A DNA stretch of 9,151 nucleotides from CAYXWH01 sp964468755. Lineage in GTDB: Bacteria; Chloroflexota; Dehalococcoidia; Dehalococcoidales; RBG-16-60-22. Shown piece after piece: positions 1 through 4,790 of this stretch (position 1 is its first letter; every line of letters begins with the position of its first letter). The notes under the pieces are model-generated. The model did no database searches, was not told the DNA's origin, and saw only the letters and a list, made by a program, of their open reading frames with translations. Where the stretch lies: the NCBI GenBank assembly GCA_964468755.1, contig CAYXWH010000060.1, positions 1 through 9,151 of the forward strand, in the 5' to 3' direction. The translations under genes were made by a program, and so were the position numbers.

Positions 1-17
1 GACACCCTGATTAAAAG
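1..17 (-). repeat. tRNA-Lys-like anticodon-loop/variable-loop repeat, copy 1 (cut by the window edge)
   Basis: Read on the minus strand this is CTTTTAATCAGGGTGTC. It matches the anticodon loop (CTTTTAA, anticodon UUU), the 3' side of the anticodon stem and the variable loop of a tRNA-Lys. It agrees with the copy at 1483-1499 in 15 of 17 positions, in the same orientation. The bases on its right do not supply the 5' side of an anticodon stem, so the match starts abruptly at the loop. Any continuation into a T-arm would lie to the left of the window and cannot be seen. Confidence 0.5.
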
Positions 18-54
18 ATACAAGAGGTTTGTCCCTGAGCGTAATGATAAGTAA
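1..54 (+). CDS. C-terminal tail of an unidentified ORF (partial)
   Basis: Frame 1 is open from the window edge to a TAA at 52-54 and gives the short basic tail DTLIKRYKRFVPERNDK. Only 17 residues are visible, so no family can be assigned. A tyrosine-recombinase end is an attractive guess, because the tail contains a Tyr in a basic stretch and its first 17 bases match a tRNA-Lys attachment-like sequence on the other strand. Integrase genes often end at such sites. This is a guess only. A terminator-like hairpin 34 nt after the stop supports this being a true gene end rather than a chance open frame. Confidence 0.3.
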   Translation, partial: DTLIKRYKRFVPERNDK

Positions 55-87
55 TCCTTGATACGGTTCTATTTATGATTCAGCTTC

Positions 88-120
88 AGGTGGTACTGTT
101 TAGTACCACCTTGTCATTTA
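88..120 (+). terminator. Hairpin terminator after the partial ORF
   Basis: A perfect 10-bp stem (88-97 with 102-111) closes a four-base loop, GTTT. A short, interrupted T-rich run follows (TTGTCATTT). The T tract is weak, but the position just behind the stop at 54 fits an intrinsic terminator. Confidence 0.6.
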
Positions 121-197
121 TGATACTCAGAAGTTCGTTAGCAAAAATGTTAGCAGAATATAGTTCGTTGGATAAAATAAAAAAACTCAATAGACGA

Positions 198-228
198 TTG
201 ACACAATGAGTATCGGTGTACATATAGT
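198..228 (+). promoter_or_regulatory. Possible weak sigma-70 promoter
   Basis: A perfect TTGACA (198-203) is followed after 19 bp by TATAGT (223-228), which matches the -10 consensus in five of six positions. The spacer is longer than the ideal 17 bp. Transcription from here would start near 235 and meet the terminator at 336-370, giving a short RNA. The surrounding DNA is AT-rich, so a chance match is quite possible. Confidence 0.25.
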
Positions 229-335
229 GCATAGAGTGATTTTTTAACAATTGAATATAATTCCTGACCAATAGAAAGGGAAGCATTGAAGCATTACCTT
301 AATTTGGTCACTGGGATAATGTGGAGCGAATAGTG

Positions 336-370
336 AAACCGGCCCTGGAAAAGGGTCGGTTTTGTGTTTT
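336..370 (+). terminator. Rho-independent terminator with no gene upstream
   Basis: A 10-bp stem (336-345 with 353-362, one G-T wobble) closes a seven-base loop, TGGAAAA. It continues into TTTTGTGTTTT in the + direction. GC-rich stem plus T-run is the classic intrinsic pattern. No protein gene lies between the previous terminator (ends about 120) and this one, so it ends either a small RNA or read-through transcription. Confidence 0.7.
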
Positions 371-462
371 AAGAGGGGGTGATAGCATTCATATGTGAGA
401 TGTGAAATGATTCACTATTGGGCAATGACGGTAGCATTTAAATATTAAGAAGGAGGTACAAA

Positions 463-1236
463 ATGAATAGCAAAAGGAAAACAATATTGGCCATTATAGT
501 CTGTTTGGTGATGGTGCCCACCTTGTTTGTTGCGGTTCCAGCGAGCGCAAAGACGGTACAAAATGTTGATCTTAGTACGTGGACAGCAGAACACTATACT
601 ATACCAGGCACTTGGACGGTTTCGGCTGATCATACGAGCGTTACCACAACCGATAACCCCAATCCAACGTTGTTCTACAGTGATTTCCAAGCTGGTAATA
701 AGCAGATAGAAGGAACCATCAGGGTGAATACTAGCTCCGATGACGACTACATCGGCTTTGCCCTTGGCTTCCAGCCGGGCGACACCACTAACTCAAATGC
801 TGATTACCTTCTCATCGATTGGAAGCAATATACTCAAACTACATTTCATGGCACGGCATATATAGGTCTGGCTGTATCGCGCGTCAAAGGTATCCCCACA
901 AGCACGAATCCACAGTACGAATTCTGGCCACACACGGGTGCCGTAACAGAACTTGCCCGTGCCGCGACCATCGGAAGCACTGGCTGGGTTGATTATCATA
1001 CTTATACTTTTAGGATCGAATTCACTCCAACTACCCTGAAAGTATATGTGGATAGCAATCTAGAGATCGATATTAAGGGACATTTCAAGAACGGCAGGCT
1101 TGCTTTCTACAATTTCTCACAGCATAACGTTACTTATAGCAATTTCACCTCAAGAACCATAACTGCTGGCTGGTATAAGGGACAGAAATCTGGTTGGGAT
1201 GGTTCGTTCCCACCTGGTTTAGACAAAAATGGCTAA
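463..1236 (+). CDS. Secreted protein with thrombospondin-C-terminal-like domain
   Basis: The 257-residue product begins with a Sec signal peptide: a basic start MNSKRKK-like (MNSKRKT), a hydrophobic core at about 8-26 and a likely cleavage after ASA (27-29). Residues about 35-230 resemble the TSP_C (concanavalin-type jelly-roll) domain. The marks are acidic DDDYIGF (93-99), LLIDWKQ (116-122), the GWVDYHTY segment (174-181) and GRLAFYNFSQ followed by VTYSNF (211-228). In animal thrombospondins the matching positions help bind calcium and pack the lectin-like fold; in bacteria this domain occurs on exported surface proteins. The start is fixed by AGGAGG at 451-456, six bases before ATG. The tail (about 236-257) is Gly/Trp-rich and ends PPGLDKNG, with no membrane anchor or sorting signal. 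Codons are AT-richer than in the genes from 3477 onward. Ligand and role are unknown. The domain call is from pattern recognition. Confidence 0.75.
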   Translation: MNSKRKTILAIIVCLVMVPTLFVAVPASAKTVQNVDLSTWTAEHYTIPGTWTVSADHTSVTTTDNPNPTLFYSDFQAGNKQIEGTIRVNTSSDDDYIGFALGFQPGDTTNSNADYLLIDWKQYTQTTFHGTAYIGLAVSRVKGIPTSTNPQYEFWPHTGAVTELARAATIGSTGWVDYHTYTFRIEFTPTTLKVYVDSNLEIDIKGHFKNGRLAFYNFSQHNVTYSNFTSRTITAGWYKGQKSGWDGSFPPGLDKNG

Positions 1237-1253
1237 GCCCTTCTCGTTTGGCA

Positions 1254-1289
1254 TTGAGGACTTAGATGATTCTTGGTCTAAGTCCTCAA
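1254..1289 (+). terminator. Strong hairpin after the secreted-protein gene
   Basis: A perfect 13-bp stem (1254-1266 with 1277-1289) closes a 10-base loop, 17 nt after the stop. No T-run follows directly. A second small hairpin (CGGTT 1298-1302 with AACCG 1306-1310) comes next, and an outer seven-base pairing (CTTCTCG 1240-1246 with CGAGAAG 1309-1315) could close both into a three-way structure. It may terminate transcription or protect the mRNA 3' end. Confidence 0.5.
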
Positions 1290-1371
1290 CAACCTTGCGG
1301 TTAACAACCGAGAAGCAATATTTCTGATCAGTATCATTTTCATGTCTGATATTTGATTTCATCCCAGAAAT

Positions 1372-1420
1372 AAAAGAATCAGGGTGTCGGTTGACCTAGT
1401 GTCGACACCCTGATTCTTTT
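1372..1420. terminator. 18-bp perfect inverted repeat, bidirectional terminator-like
   Basis: AAAAG at the start of the left arm and CTTTT at the end of the right arm bracket a perfect 18-bp stem (1372-1389 with 1403-1420) with a 13-base loop. It has the A-run/stem/T-run form of an intrinsic terminator working in both directions. Both arms carry a 12-13-base piece (GACACCCTGATT at 1404-1415 and its complement at 1378-1389) identical to the tRNA-Lys-like bases 1-12, so the hairpin may have grown from attachment-site sequence. Confidence 0.6.
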
Positions 1421-1454
1421 CAAACATCCCCGCCAGGGAAGGTCTATTTAGCTT

Positions 1455-1499
1455 TAGTAGGCCGTACAGGTCTCGAACCTGTGATACCTTGATTAAAAG
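1455..1499 (-). pseudogene. tRNA-Lys 3'-half remnant (possible attachment site)
   Basis: On the minus strand, 1499 to 1455 reads as the 3' half of a tRNA-Lys. It has the anticodon loop CTTTTAA (anticodon TTT), the 3' anticodon stem TCAAG and a short variable loop. A perfect 5-bp T-stem (1466-1470 with 1478-1482) encloses the loop TTCGAGA. The 3' acceptor strand ACGGCCT follows, then A and CTA where A-CCA would be expected. Upstream (1500-1560) there is no anticodon 5' strand, D-arm or matching AGGCCGT 5' acceptor strand, so the gene is cut at the anticodon loop. Breaks there are typical of integrase crossover sites in tRNA genes. A degenerate stand-alone tRNA that lost its 5' half by deletion would look the same. 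Confidence 0.6.
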
Positions 1500-1526
1500 T
1501 AAACAGCATACATATCCAGGACGGAC

Positions 1527-1555
1527 TTGAATACTTCGGTGTACCAAGTTATAAT
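1527..1555 (+). promoter_or_regulatory. Sigma-70-type promoter for the binding-protein gene
   Basis: TTGAAT (1527-1532) and a perfect TATAAT (1550-1555) are separated by exactly 17 bp. The start point would be near 1562. It faces the lipoprotein gene at 1843 and would give a leader of about 280 nt. It lies just outside the tRNA remnant. Confidence 0.6.
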
Positions 1556-1636
1556 AGCTGAGTTGTTATAATTGATGGTTTCATGGCATCACTCTTGTTG
1601 CTGAACCATTAAGGAAAAGGAGGTAAATTTAAATAA

Positions 1637-1657
1637 ATGGGTGAACGATACACCTAA
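1637..1657 (+). CDS. Six-codon leader ORF (MGERYT), tentative
   Basis: A strong Shine-Dalgarno run (AAAAGGAGG, 1615-1623) precedes ATG 1637, which opens a frame of only six codons ending in TAA. The spacing of about 13 nt is long. It sits between the promoter at 1527-1555 and the binding-protein gene. It may be a leader peptide, the remains of a lost gene start, or a chance ATG after a ribosome-binding site. Confidence 0.2.
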   Translation: MGERYT

Positions 1658-1842
1658 TCATACCAGCCATGTTATTAGAATGAAAAACCCGCCTGACACA
1701 TCCTTGCCTTCGATACGCCTTTGTTGACCCTCCCCACCCCCCAATCTTAACCCCTGAAATCATCCCCTGCCTTTAATTCTCAGATATTTATCATGCGTAT
1801 ATTTGGGCAATCTATTTATTAATACCAGGAGGTACTATTTAA

Positions 1843-2967
1843 TTGATGAGAAAGCATAAGTTACACACAAAAATTCTAATGGCTACCCTCGGAGCGCTAC
1901 TTATCCCGTTATCAGTCATCGCTTGTTCACCGCCACCGGAGCCAGCGCCCACGCCTGCACCGACACCAACTCCAAGCCCTGCACCAGCTCCAAGCCCTGC
2001 ACCAACTCCGACCCCCGCCCCTGCACCGGAACCGGAGCCGGAACCAAAGGAAGTAATTAAATTCGGCTACGGGGGGTGGGATACCATACAGTGGATGTCT
2101 GAAGTCGCCGGCTTTATTGTAGAGCACGGCTATGGCTATCCCGTTGAACAGGTACCGGCCACCAATGTTGTCATCGTTGCCGCCATTGAACGGGGTGATA
2201 TAGATGTGCATATGGAGGTCGCCGAACGAAGCCTGCAGGAGCCGATGGAGAAACTCATGGCGAGCGGACAGGGAGCCAAAACGGGCATTAGCTTCCCCGG
2301 CACCTGGCAGGGCTGGCTGGTCCCAACCTACATGATTAAAGGTGACGCAAGCCGGGGCATTGAAGCCACGGCGCCCGACCTGAAATCCGTTTTTGACTTG
2401 CCTGACTACTGGGAGCTTTTCAAGGACCCCGAGGTACCTGACAAAGGACGGTTTTATTCCTGTATCCCGGGCTGGCAGTGCGAGAAGACCAATTTACTCA
2501 AATTTGAAGCATATGGACTAAATGACTACTACAACATATTTCTTCCCGGCTCCGATGCCGCCCTGTCAGCTTCCATAATCGGCGCCTATGAGAAAGGGGA
2601 ACCCTGGCTGGGCTTCTACTGGTCGCCTACCTGGGTCCTCGCCAGGGTAGACATGACACCGCTTGAAGAGCCTGCCTGGGAAGAAGATCTGTGGACTGAA
2701 GAAGCCAACTACGCCTGTGCTTATCCACTGGATGAAAACCTGTTGGTAACCAATATCCATCTCAAGGAAAGAGCTCCTGAAGTGGTGGCAATGCTCGAGA
2801 AATACTCCCATGACTACGACCAGATGAACGGCGCATTACTCTATATGCAGGATAATGACGCCGAGCCTCCCGAGGCTGCCCAATGGTTTCTGAAAAACAA
2901 CGAATCGGTATGGTCGGAATGGGTGCCGGCAGACGTTGCCGCCAGGGTCAAGGCAGCCCTGCCCTGA
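1843..2967 (+). CDS. Glycine betaine/choline-type ABC transporter substrate-binding lipoprotein (OpuAC/ProX family)
   Basis: The product is an exported solute-binding lipoprotein. Residues 1-27 form a lipoprotein signal peptide with lipobox VIAC and the lipidated Cys at 28. Residues 29-68 are an Ala/Pro/Thr/Glu-rich linker that should hold the domain away from the membrane. The OpuAC-like domain runs from about 70 to 374: FGYGGWD (74-80), an ERGDIDVHMEV segment (116-126), GTWQGWLVPTYM (153-164), PGSDAALSASI (235-245) and GFYWSPTW (257-264). Such Trp residues form the aromatic cage for quaternary amines in this family, so betaine or choline is likely, but the exact ligand is open. AGGAGG (1827-1832) precedes TTG 1843 by 10 nt and ATG 1846 by 13 nt; either may be the start (374 or 373 residues). 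No permease or ATPase gene is next to it. Confidence 0.85.
   Translation: MMRKHKLHTKILMATLGALLIPLSVIACSPPPEPAPTPAPTPTPSPAPAPSPAPTPTPAPAPEPEPEPKEVIKFGYGGWDTIQWMSEVAGFIVEHGYGYPVEQVPATNVVIVAAIERGDIDVHMEVAERSLQEPMEKLMASGQGAKTGISFPGTWQGWLVPTYMIKGDASRGIEATAPDLKSVFDLPDYWELFKDPEVPDKGRFYSCIPGWQCEKTNLLKFEAYGLNDYYNIFLPGSDAALSASIIGAYEKGEPWLGFYWSPTWVLARVDMTPLEEPAWEEDLWTEEANYACAYPLDENLLVTNIHLKERAPEVVAMLEKYSHDYDQMNGALLYMQDNDAEPPEAAQWFLKNNESVWSEWVPADVAARVKAALP
1970..2005 (+). repeat. 18-bp tandem repeat in the proline-rich linker
   Basis: Two adjacent 18-bp units (1970-1987 and 1988-2005) differ only in their last base and encode a Pro/Ser/Ala six-residue step of the lipoprotein linker. The in-frame unit length means slippage would change linker length without breaking the protein. 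Confidence 0.75.
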
Positions 2968-3060
2968 CCTGATTATTGGCAACTCAGGATACTGAATAGA
3001 GAAACGTGCCCGCATATGCATGTTGGGTTGACAGGTAGGAACTAAAATACGGATATTCAT

Positions 3061-3098
3061 GGCAGGTGCCGGCATTGCTACCGGCACCTGCCTGTTTT
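3061..3098 (+). terminator. Rho-independent terminator of the binding-protein gene
   Basis: A perfect 12-bp GC-rich stem (3061-3072 with 3081-3092) closes an eight-base loop, CATTGCTA, and is followed by TGTTTT. It lies about 95 nt after the stop of the lipoprotein gene. Confidence 0.75.
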
Positions 3099-3185
3099 AA
3101 GATCATTGCCCCCCACTGATTAAAAAGACGAGGGATGGAGGGCTTTGTAAGTGTGTAGTAAGTCAATCAAGCATAAGCAACGAAA

Positions 3186-3216
3186 CCCGCTGGTCATTGG
3201 GACTGGCGGGCTTTTT
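3186..3216 (+). terminator. Second intrinsic terminator before tRNA-Leu
   Basis: A 10-bp stem with two G-T wobbles (3186-3195 with 3201-3210) closes the loop ATTGG and is followed by CTTTTT, with another long T-run at 3223-3229. It acts as a back-up to the terminator at 3061-3098 and separates the lipoprotein gene from the housekeeping block. Confidence 0.7.
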
Positions 3217-3340
3217 GTCTGCTTTTTTTATCTTCTATCGTTTTTTTCCTTCTATAGAATCAAATCAATCCTAAACCGAAACTACCCTCTCCACTACCCG
3301 TGTTTAAGCGTTTAACTCCCCACCCCCCGAAAGCCCCTGC

Positions 3341-3369
3341 TTGACGCTCTTCACTCTAATAGCTACAAT
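3341..3369 (+). promoter_or_regulatory. Sigma-70-type promoter of tRNA-Leu
   Basis: TTGACG (3341-3346) and TACAAT (3364-3369) are separated by exactly 17 bp, with one mismatch to consensus in each box. The predicted start near 3375 is only a few bases before the mature tRNA 5' end at 3382. plsY is probably read from the same promoter. Confidence 0.75.
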
Positions 3370-3381
3370 AGCGTAGAGCAT

Positions 3382-3466
<85 letters not shown>

Positions 3467-3476
3467 GTGAAAGACA

Positions 3477-4043
3477 ATGCCCTGGTTAATAATAGTACTG
3501 GGTTACTTTCTCGGCTCAATCCCGGTCGCCTACATCGCCGGGCACTTCAGGAAAGGCGTGGACATCCGGCAGGTGGGCAACGGTAACGCGGGTGCCGCCA
3601 ACGCCTTTCACCACTTGGGCGCTAAAACGGGTATCGCCGTGGGGCTCATTGATGCCGGCAAAGGGGCACTGGCTATCGTCATCGCCCAGGCAACCAGCCA
3701 GCCGCTGCTCGCGGTAATGGCTACCGGCGCCGCCGCCGTCATCGGCCATAACTGGCCCGTCTTCATCGGCTTCCGGGGCGGGCGGGGAGAAAGCACTACC
3801 ATCGGCGTGCTGCTCATCATGGTTACCCAGCCCATGCTCATCCTCGCCGGCCCGACGATACTCACCCTCGTCTTCCGCAAGAACGTCATTATCGCCAGCG
3901 CGGTGCTGTTTGTCCCGCTCCCGCTGGTATGCTGGCTGACCGGCATCCCTGTCCCGCTCATCGCCTACAGTGTTGCCCTGCCCTGCCTGGTGGGTATTAC
4001 CCATTTCCTCAGGACACGGCAGAAAGTCACCCACCACGCCTGA
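3477..4043 (+). CDS. plsY: PlsY-like acyl-phosphate:glycerol-3-phosphate acyltransferase, divergent
   Basis: The 188-residue membrane protein has the PlsY layout: an N-terminal helix with GSIP (13-16), DIRQVGNGNAGAAN (29-42), DAGKG (59-63), GHNWPVFIGFRGGRGES (90-106) and further hydrophobic helices to about 178. PlsY moves an acyl group from acyl-phosphate to glycerol-3-phosphate, the first step of phosphatidic acid synthesis. Several motif positions differ from the usual pattern: GSGN reads GNGN, the usual Arg after VF is His45, GGKGVAT reads GGRGEST, and the C-terminal HRENI motif is replaced by THFLRTRQ. It may be a specialised paralogue. ATG 3477 is the first possible start (in-frame TGA at 3468) and has no Shine-Dalgarno sequence, lying 10 nt behind the tRNA CCA. 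Family membership is firm; activity is less so. Confidence 0.8.
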   Translation: MPWLIIVLGYFLGSIPVAYIAGHFRKGVDIRQVGNGNAGAANAFHHLGAKTGIAVGLIDAGKGALAIVIAQATSQPLLAVMATGAAAVIGHNWPVFIGFRGGRGESTTIGVLLIMVTQPMLILAGPTILTLVFRKNVIIASAVLFVPLPLVCWLTGIPVPLIAYSVALPCLVGITHFLRTRQKVTHHA

Positions 4044-4070
4044 CGCTGCCACGCAGTAACCCGCCAGAGA

Positions 4071-4099
4071 GTGACTTTCGTCTCCTGATTTGCTACAAT
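4071..4099 (+). promoter_or_regulatory. Likely promoter of the cobO-moaC gene run
   Basis: GTGACT (4071-4076, four of six) and TACAAT (4094-4099, five of six) are spaced by 17 bp, with a start near 4106. The -10 box is identical to that of the tRNA-Leu promoter. The resulting leader of about 130 nt shows no recognisable B12 box or other riboswitch core. Confidence 0.5.
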
Positions 4100-4237
4100 G
4101 GTAAGTGCCTACTACGCAAGGAGCTGGCGCGTGAAAATACTCAATAGAAAAGCAGACACCGGGAATACCAGCCTCCTTTTTCAAGACAGCTACCAATCTG
4201 AATCACCTTTATTCCGGCACGGCACGAGGGGAGTTAG

Positions 4238-4771
4238 TTGACCGCACAACACGGCAAAGGACTGGTTCATGTCTTCACCGGCAATGGCAAAGGCAAGACC
4301 ACGGCGGCACTCGGCACCGCCATCCGCGCCATAGGGCACGGGCTGCGGGTAAAAATTATTTTCTTCATGAAAGGGAGCTACCCCTACGGCGAATACGACT
4401 CGCTGTCGAAGTTGCCCAATGTTGACGTAGCCAGTTTCGGCTTTCGCCAGCTGACCGACCCGGCACACATCAAGCCTGAGGAAAAGGAGCAGGCGCGGCT
4501 GGCGCTGGCGGCGGCACGGGAGGCAGTGCTCGGCGGCGCGTACGACCTGGTAATACTCGACGAAGTAAACGTGGCCTCCGGCATGAGACTTATCGAACTC
4601 GATGAAGTGGTCAGGCTTATCCGGGACAAGCCCGCCGACGTCGAACTCATCCTGACCGGACGTTACGCCGATAACCGGCTTATCGAGCTGGCCGACCTCG
4701 TTACCGAGATGGTCAAGATAAAACACCCCTACGATAGTGGCGTGCTGGCGCGAAAGGGAATTGAATACTGA
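4238..4771 (+). CDS. cobO: Cob(I)alamin adenosyltransferase, CobA/CobO/BtuR type
   Basis: The 177-residue product adenosylates reduced corrinoids with ATP to give adenosylcobalamin or its precursors. It shows the family's P-loop GNGKGKTT (15-22) close to the N-terminus, the FFMKG strand (42-46), a Walker-B-like VILDEVN (105-111), LTGR (139-142) and the closing KHPYDSGVLARKGIEY (162-177), all usual for CobO. Length is normal. The start is TTG at 4238: an in-frame TAG at 4235 blocks any earlier start, and GAGGGGAG (4226-4233) precedes it. The next gene starts 19 nt later, so it probably heads a transcript. The enzyme suits an anaerobe that salvages or builds corrinoids. Confidence 0.92.
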   Translation: MTAQHGKGLVHVFTGNGKGKTTAALGTAIRAIGHGLRVKIIFFMKGSYPYGEYDSLSKLPNVDVASFGFRQLTDPAHIKPEEKEQARLALAAAREAVLGGAYDLVILDEVNVASGMRLIELDEVVRLIRDKPADVELILTGRYADNRLIELADLVTEMVKIKHPYDSGVLARKGIEY

Positions 4772-4790
4772 GCGAAAGGAGCTAGGAGTA

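Larger units (their letters stand above)
55..462. other. AT-rich intergenic region with two hairpins and no supported gene
   Basis: No convincing protein gene is present. A 66-codon minus-strand frame at 86-286 has no good ribosome-binding site, a low-complexity AT-rich composition and runs through the terminator hairpin. The region holds the terminator at 88-120, a possible weak promoter at 198-228, a second terminator at 336-370 and a small inverted repeat (GTGAA 402-406 with TTCAC 411-415) ahead of the secreted-protein gene. No strong promoter for that gene is obvious. Confidence 0.6.
1237..1842. other. 606-nt intergenic region: hairpins, tRNA remnant, promoter and leader
   Basis: No full-length gene is supported. 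From left to right it holds the hairpin at 1254-1289, the terminator-like inverted repeat at 1372-1420, a tRNA-Lys 3' remnant at 1455-1499 (minus strand), a promoter at 1527-1555, a six-codon ORF with a strong Shine-Dalgarno sequence at 1637-1657 and the untranslated leader of the binding-protein gene. A minus-strand frame of 62 codons at 1359-1547 reads through the tRNA remnant and the terminator and is rejected. Confidence 0.6.
2968..3381. other. 414-nt intergenic region with two terminators and the tRNA-Leu promoter
   Basis: No protein gene is supported. Two minus-strand frames here (2836-3087 and 2984-3166) cross the terminator stem and lack usable start signals. The region holds terminators at 3061-3098 and 3186-3216, a pyrimidine-rich stretch at about 3270-3340 in which nothing is recognised, and the tRNA promoter at 3341-3369. 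Confidence 0.6.

Noticed and set aside
86..286. 66-codon minus-strand frame in the left intergenic region
   Set aside because: AT-rich chance frame that runs through a terminator stem and has no convincing ribosome-binding site.
1254..1420. Integron attC-like recombination sites formed by the hairpins
   Set aside because: The stems are perfect rather than interrupted, and no RYYYAAC/GTTRRRY core pair is found at their ends.
1455..1499. 3' end of a tmRNA rather than a tRNA
   Set aside because: The T-arm alone would allow it, but the attached CTTTTAA anticodon loop and short variable loop are those of tRNA-Lys.
3028..3057. Promoter TTGACA/GATATT downstream of the binding-protein gene
   Set aside because: The -10 match is poor and the start point would fall inside the terminator stem, leaving nothing sensible to transcribe.
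3516..4196. 226-codon open frame on the minus strand opposite plsY
   Set aside because: It is the shadow of a GC-rich coding frame: the + strand encodes a recognisable PlsY family protein, and the minus translation is a charged, low-complexity product with no recognised motif.
4100..4237. Cobalamin riboswitch in the cobO leader
   Set aside because: Considered because cobO is often under such control, but no B12-box-like core or suitable pairing elements can be seen in this short leader.
4098..4241. 47-codon + frame from an ATG inside the cobO promoter -10 region
   Set aside because: No ribosome-binding site, the ATG overlaps the -10 box so it would not be in the transcript, and the product has no recognisable feature.
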